DNA of 7,874 nt from UBA1858 sp039182865 (GTDB lineage Bacteria; Pseudomonadota; Gammaproteobacteria; UBA4575). Positions within the stretch are counted from its first letter, which is position 1, and each line of letters opens with the position of its first letter. This document shows positions 6,647-7,874 of the stretch, piece by piece. The position numbers were made by a program, and so were the translations under genes. The stretch covers positions 1-7,874 of the forward strand of contig JBCDBX010000077.1 of the NCBI GenBank assembly GCA_039182865.1, given 5' to 3'. A model generated the notes under the pieces. The model was not told the origin of the DNA, made no database searches, and saw nothing but the letters and a program-made list of their open reading frames with translations.

Positions 6647-6674
6647 ATAATTGTATACAAAATTATTGTGTCAG
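6647..6674 (-). promoter_or_regulatory. Candidate gltS promoter with internal palindromic operator
   Basis: TTGTATACAA at 6651-6660 is a perfect 10-base palindrome. Half-sites of this kind (TTGT-x-x-ACAA) are typical of GntR-family repressors. It sits between a possible -35 CTGACA (6674-6669, five of six) and a weak -10 AATTAT (6652-6647, four of six) at 16-base spacing. Binding there would block the promoter. The palindrome lies 28-38 bases before the gltS ATG. No GntR gene is in the window, and a 10-base AT-rich palindrome can occur by chance. Confidence 0.35.
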
Positions 6675-6741
6675 GTCGAAAGAAAATTGAAATGTGTATA
6701 GATTCAGCTTAACCACGCAATGTTTAAATATCAGGAATCAT

Positions 6742-6777
6742 TTAGCCTAATTATTATGATAAGAGAGTTAGGGCTAA
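6742..6777. repeat. Inverted repeat in the gltS-pmpB intergenic region
   Basis: TTAGCCTAA (6742-6750) and TTAGGGCTAA (6768-6777) are complementary over nine pairs with a single extra G, around a 17-base AT-rich spacer. On neither strand is it followed by a proper T-run, so a terminator is unlikely. It could be an operator or an RNA hairpin at the 3' end of the pmpA-pmpB transcript. The rest of 6623-6918 is AT-rich, holds only very short frames and shows no RNA gene I recognise. Confidence 0.35.
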
Positions 6778-6900
6778 TTTACTGAAGGAAAGTGCTAGAA
6801 GATGGATATTTTAGCTATACATGAGTGATTTAGCATAAAACAGGCTCAAAATATTCAAACTTCGAGCAGATAGCTGCACAGAAATCAAAAATGTTTTGTG

Positions 6901-6922
6901 ATAACCCAAGTAAGCTGGTTAT
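6901..6922 (-). terminator. Doubtful short hairpin at the end of pmpB
   Basis: ATAACC (6901-6906) and GGTTAT (6917-6922) form a six-pair stem with a ten-base loop that overlaps the pmpB stop codon. On the minus strand a short run of five T begins nine bases further on. This is a weak candidate; no better terminator is visible for this operon before gltS. Confidence 0.2.
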
Positions 6923-7380
6923 TTATTTTCAAGAATTCCTTGACCGCTATCTGGTTGGCCAGCAAATCGAGTATCTAGGGCACCATAAAGGTACATGCCA
7001 ACACTCATTGAGAGTAAGAAGATTAATATCTGAGGATTCAGTGTTGCTAAAGAGGTTAGAGCAGGGCCAGGACAAAATCCAATTAATCCCCATCCAAAAC
7101 CAAACATAATAGCGCCAGAGACTAAACGTAAATCAATTTGGCGATTAGTAGGGAGTGAGAAACTTTCAGCATAGACGGGTGAATTTCTTTTTAGCACAAG
7201 TCTATGCAAAATATAGTAAGTTGATACCGCGCCTAGCATCACAAATAATAATGACGGATTCCAGTGTCCTGTTATATCCAGAAAACCAATTATTTTTTTT
7301 GGATCTGTTAATCCTGAAATTGCGATTCCAAGTGAAAAAATTATGCCCGCAGCAAATAAAGTCATGCATTTCGCAATCAT
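6919..7380 (-). CDS. Half-size YeeE/YedE membrane protein, second of pair (PmpB-like)
   Basis: This 153-residue inner-membrane protein belongs to the YeeE/YedE (DUF395, sulfur transport) family. It has about four membrane segments (roughly 6-23, 43-60, 86-103, 115-134) and the conserved FGFGWGLIGFCPGPALTSL (93-111), with Cys103 at the position where full-length members such as TsuA use a cysteine to bind thiosulfate. The start is ATG 7380, which overlaps the upstream gene's TGA as ATGA, the sign of translational coupling; an upstream TTG frame running into pmpA is not credible. A run of six G stands in for the ribosome site, six bases before the ATG. With pmpA it should form one functional transporter for a reduced sulfur compound. 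In other bacteria such pairs sit beside persulfide dioxygenase and the ArsR-type regulator BigR, but neither is inside this window. Confidence 0.87.
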   Translation of the reverse strand: MIAKCMTLFAAGIIFSLGIAISGLTDPKKIIGFLDITGHWNPSLLFVMLGAVSTYYILHRLVLKRNSPVYAESFSLPTNRQIDLRLVSGAIMFGFGWGLIGFCPGPALTSLATLNPQILIFLLSMSVGMYLYGALDTRFAGQPDSGQGILENK

Positions 7381-7808
7381 ATTGAACCCCCCAATAAATG
7401 ATTTACGAGATACACGGAAAAAATTCCAGTTGTTATAAAAACACATGTGGCAATGAGCGATCTTGGCGCTAATCTGCCAACACCACATACACCATGACCA
7501 CTAGTGCAGCCGCTGCCTAATCGCGAGCCAAATCCAACAAGTAAGCCACCAATGATAATGGCAAGCACTGATCTATCAATGTGAAATTCTAATATATTAG
7601 GGTTAAATATACTTACTAGGAATCCTCCAACCACTAAGCCGAATATAAATATCGCTCTCCAAGCTGTATCGCCTTTTTGAGCATTTAATAAACCGCCAAA
7701 TATGCCGCTGATTCCACCAATTCTCCCGTTAAAAAATAGTAGGCCAATCGCGGCTAAACCAATTAAAACGCCACCCAGTAACGACATCACAGGTGTAAAG
7801 TTGTCCAT
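7377..7808 (-). CDS. Half-size YeeE/YedE membrane protein, first of pair (PmpA-like)
   Basis: This 143-residue inner-membrane protein of the YeeE/YedE family has about four membrane segments (roughly 8-26, 52-69, 80-97, 117-137). Its signature GFGSRLGSGCTSGHGVCGVG (92-111) carries Cys101 and Cys108, the cysteine-containing motif of the N-terminal half of full-length sulfur-compound transporters. It therefore complements the next gene, and together the two equal one full-length YeeE. The start is ATG 7808 because GAGGAG lies nine bases upstream. An ATG at 7817 is directly against that ribosome site, and a TTG at 7844 lies upstream of it. The first 66 bases of the window edge hold the leader; any upstream partner gene is outside. 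Confidence 0.87.
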   Translation of the reverse strand: MDNFTPVMSLLGGVLIGLAAIGLLFFNGRIGGISGIFGGLLNAQKGDTAWRAIFIFGLVVGGFLVSIFNPNILEFHIDRSVLAIIIGGLLVGFGSRLGSGCTSGHGVCGVGRLAPRSLIATCVFITTGIFSVYLVNHLLGGSI

Positions 7809-7817
7809 ATAATCCAT

Positions 7818-7823
7818 CTCCTC
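7818..7823 (-). promoter_or_regulatory. Ribosome binding site fixing the pmpA-like start
   Basis: GAGGAG on the minus strand is the strongest Shine-Dalgarno near this gene. It sits nine bases from ATG 7808, directly touches the alternative ATG 7817, and lies within the frame that would open at TTG 7844. It therefore selects 7808 as the start. Confidence 0.8.
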
Positions 7824-7829
7824 TAGAGC

Positions 7830-7850
7830 TGATGTAAATATCAATCATCA
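7830..7850. repeat. Short inverted repeat upstream of the pmpA-like gene
   Basis: TGATG (7830-7834) and CATCA (7846-7850) are inverted around an AT-rich 11-base spacer, 22-42 bases before the pmpA-like start. The place suits an operator, for example for an ArsR-type repressor such as BigR, but the arms are only five bases and no known box is recognised. Confidence 0.2.
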
Positions 7851-7874
7851 TTTAGTTTTACTGATTTGTGACCG

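Noticed and set aside
6891..7109. A 72-codon plus-strand frame starting in the intergenic region
   Set aside because: It runs antisense through pmpB, has no family features and no ribosome site; the minus-strand frame has clear YeeE motifs.
7381..7488. N-terminal extension of the PmpB-like protein to a TTG at 7488
   Set aside because: The extension overlaps the 3' end of the pmpA-like gene, is rich in Trp, Cys and His unlike the family, and ATG 7380 with its ATGA overlap is the natural start.
1..7874. CRISPR array, insertion sequence or prophage genes
   Set aside because: No regularly spaced direct repeats, transposase motifs, terminal inverted repeats or phage-type genes were seen.

Overview
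The window is an AT-rich stretch of bacterial chromosome. Protein similarities recalled from memory (a GltS of the same length as the E. coli protein, a GlsA whose catalytic residues align with E. coli YbaS, the half-size YeeE/YedE pair, DUF4174) point to a proteobacterium, most likely a free-living, probably marine gammaproteobacterium. That assignment is inference; no rRNA or other marker gene is present.

Layout. Plus strand, 1-2324: the 3' part of an arylsulfatase gene cut by the window edge, followed 47 bases later by a membrane-anchored formylglycine-generating enzyme (FGE), the factor that activates sulfatases. Minus strand, 4098-2333: a tight group of an EamA/DMT-type permease, a VOC (glyoxalase-fold) protein and a small exported DUF4174 protein. 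It converges on the FGE gene with an 8-base gap. Minus strand, about 4295-4119: a non-coding or leader region with a good sigma70-like promoter, a 27-codon small ORF that would start at the predicted transcription start, and a strong intrinsic terminator ending only 20 bases before the permease start codon. Minus strand, 6622-4349: gltS (sodium/glutamate symporter) followed by glsA (glutaminase), the latter carrying an export signal. Region 6623-6918: intergenic, with a palindromic candidate operator and an inverted repeat. Minus strand, 7808-6919: two overlapping half-size YeeE/YedE membrane genes of the PmpA/PmpB type, linked to sulfur-compound transport; the operon's upstream part lies beyond the window.

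How the genes fit together. The sulfatase and FGE form an enzyme/activator pair for release of sulfate from organic sulfate esters. The exported glutaminase and GltS make a scavenging pair: glutamine would be hydrolysed outside the inner membrane and the glutamate imported with sodium. PmpA/PmpB probably move a reduced sulfur compound across the inner membrane. The permease group has no clear substrate.

The most unusual part is the leader at 4098-4295: its promoter, leaderless-looking small ORF and terminator resemble a transcription attenuator for the permease. A free-standing small RNA of about 140 nt is the main alternative.
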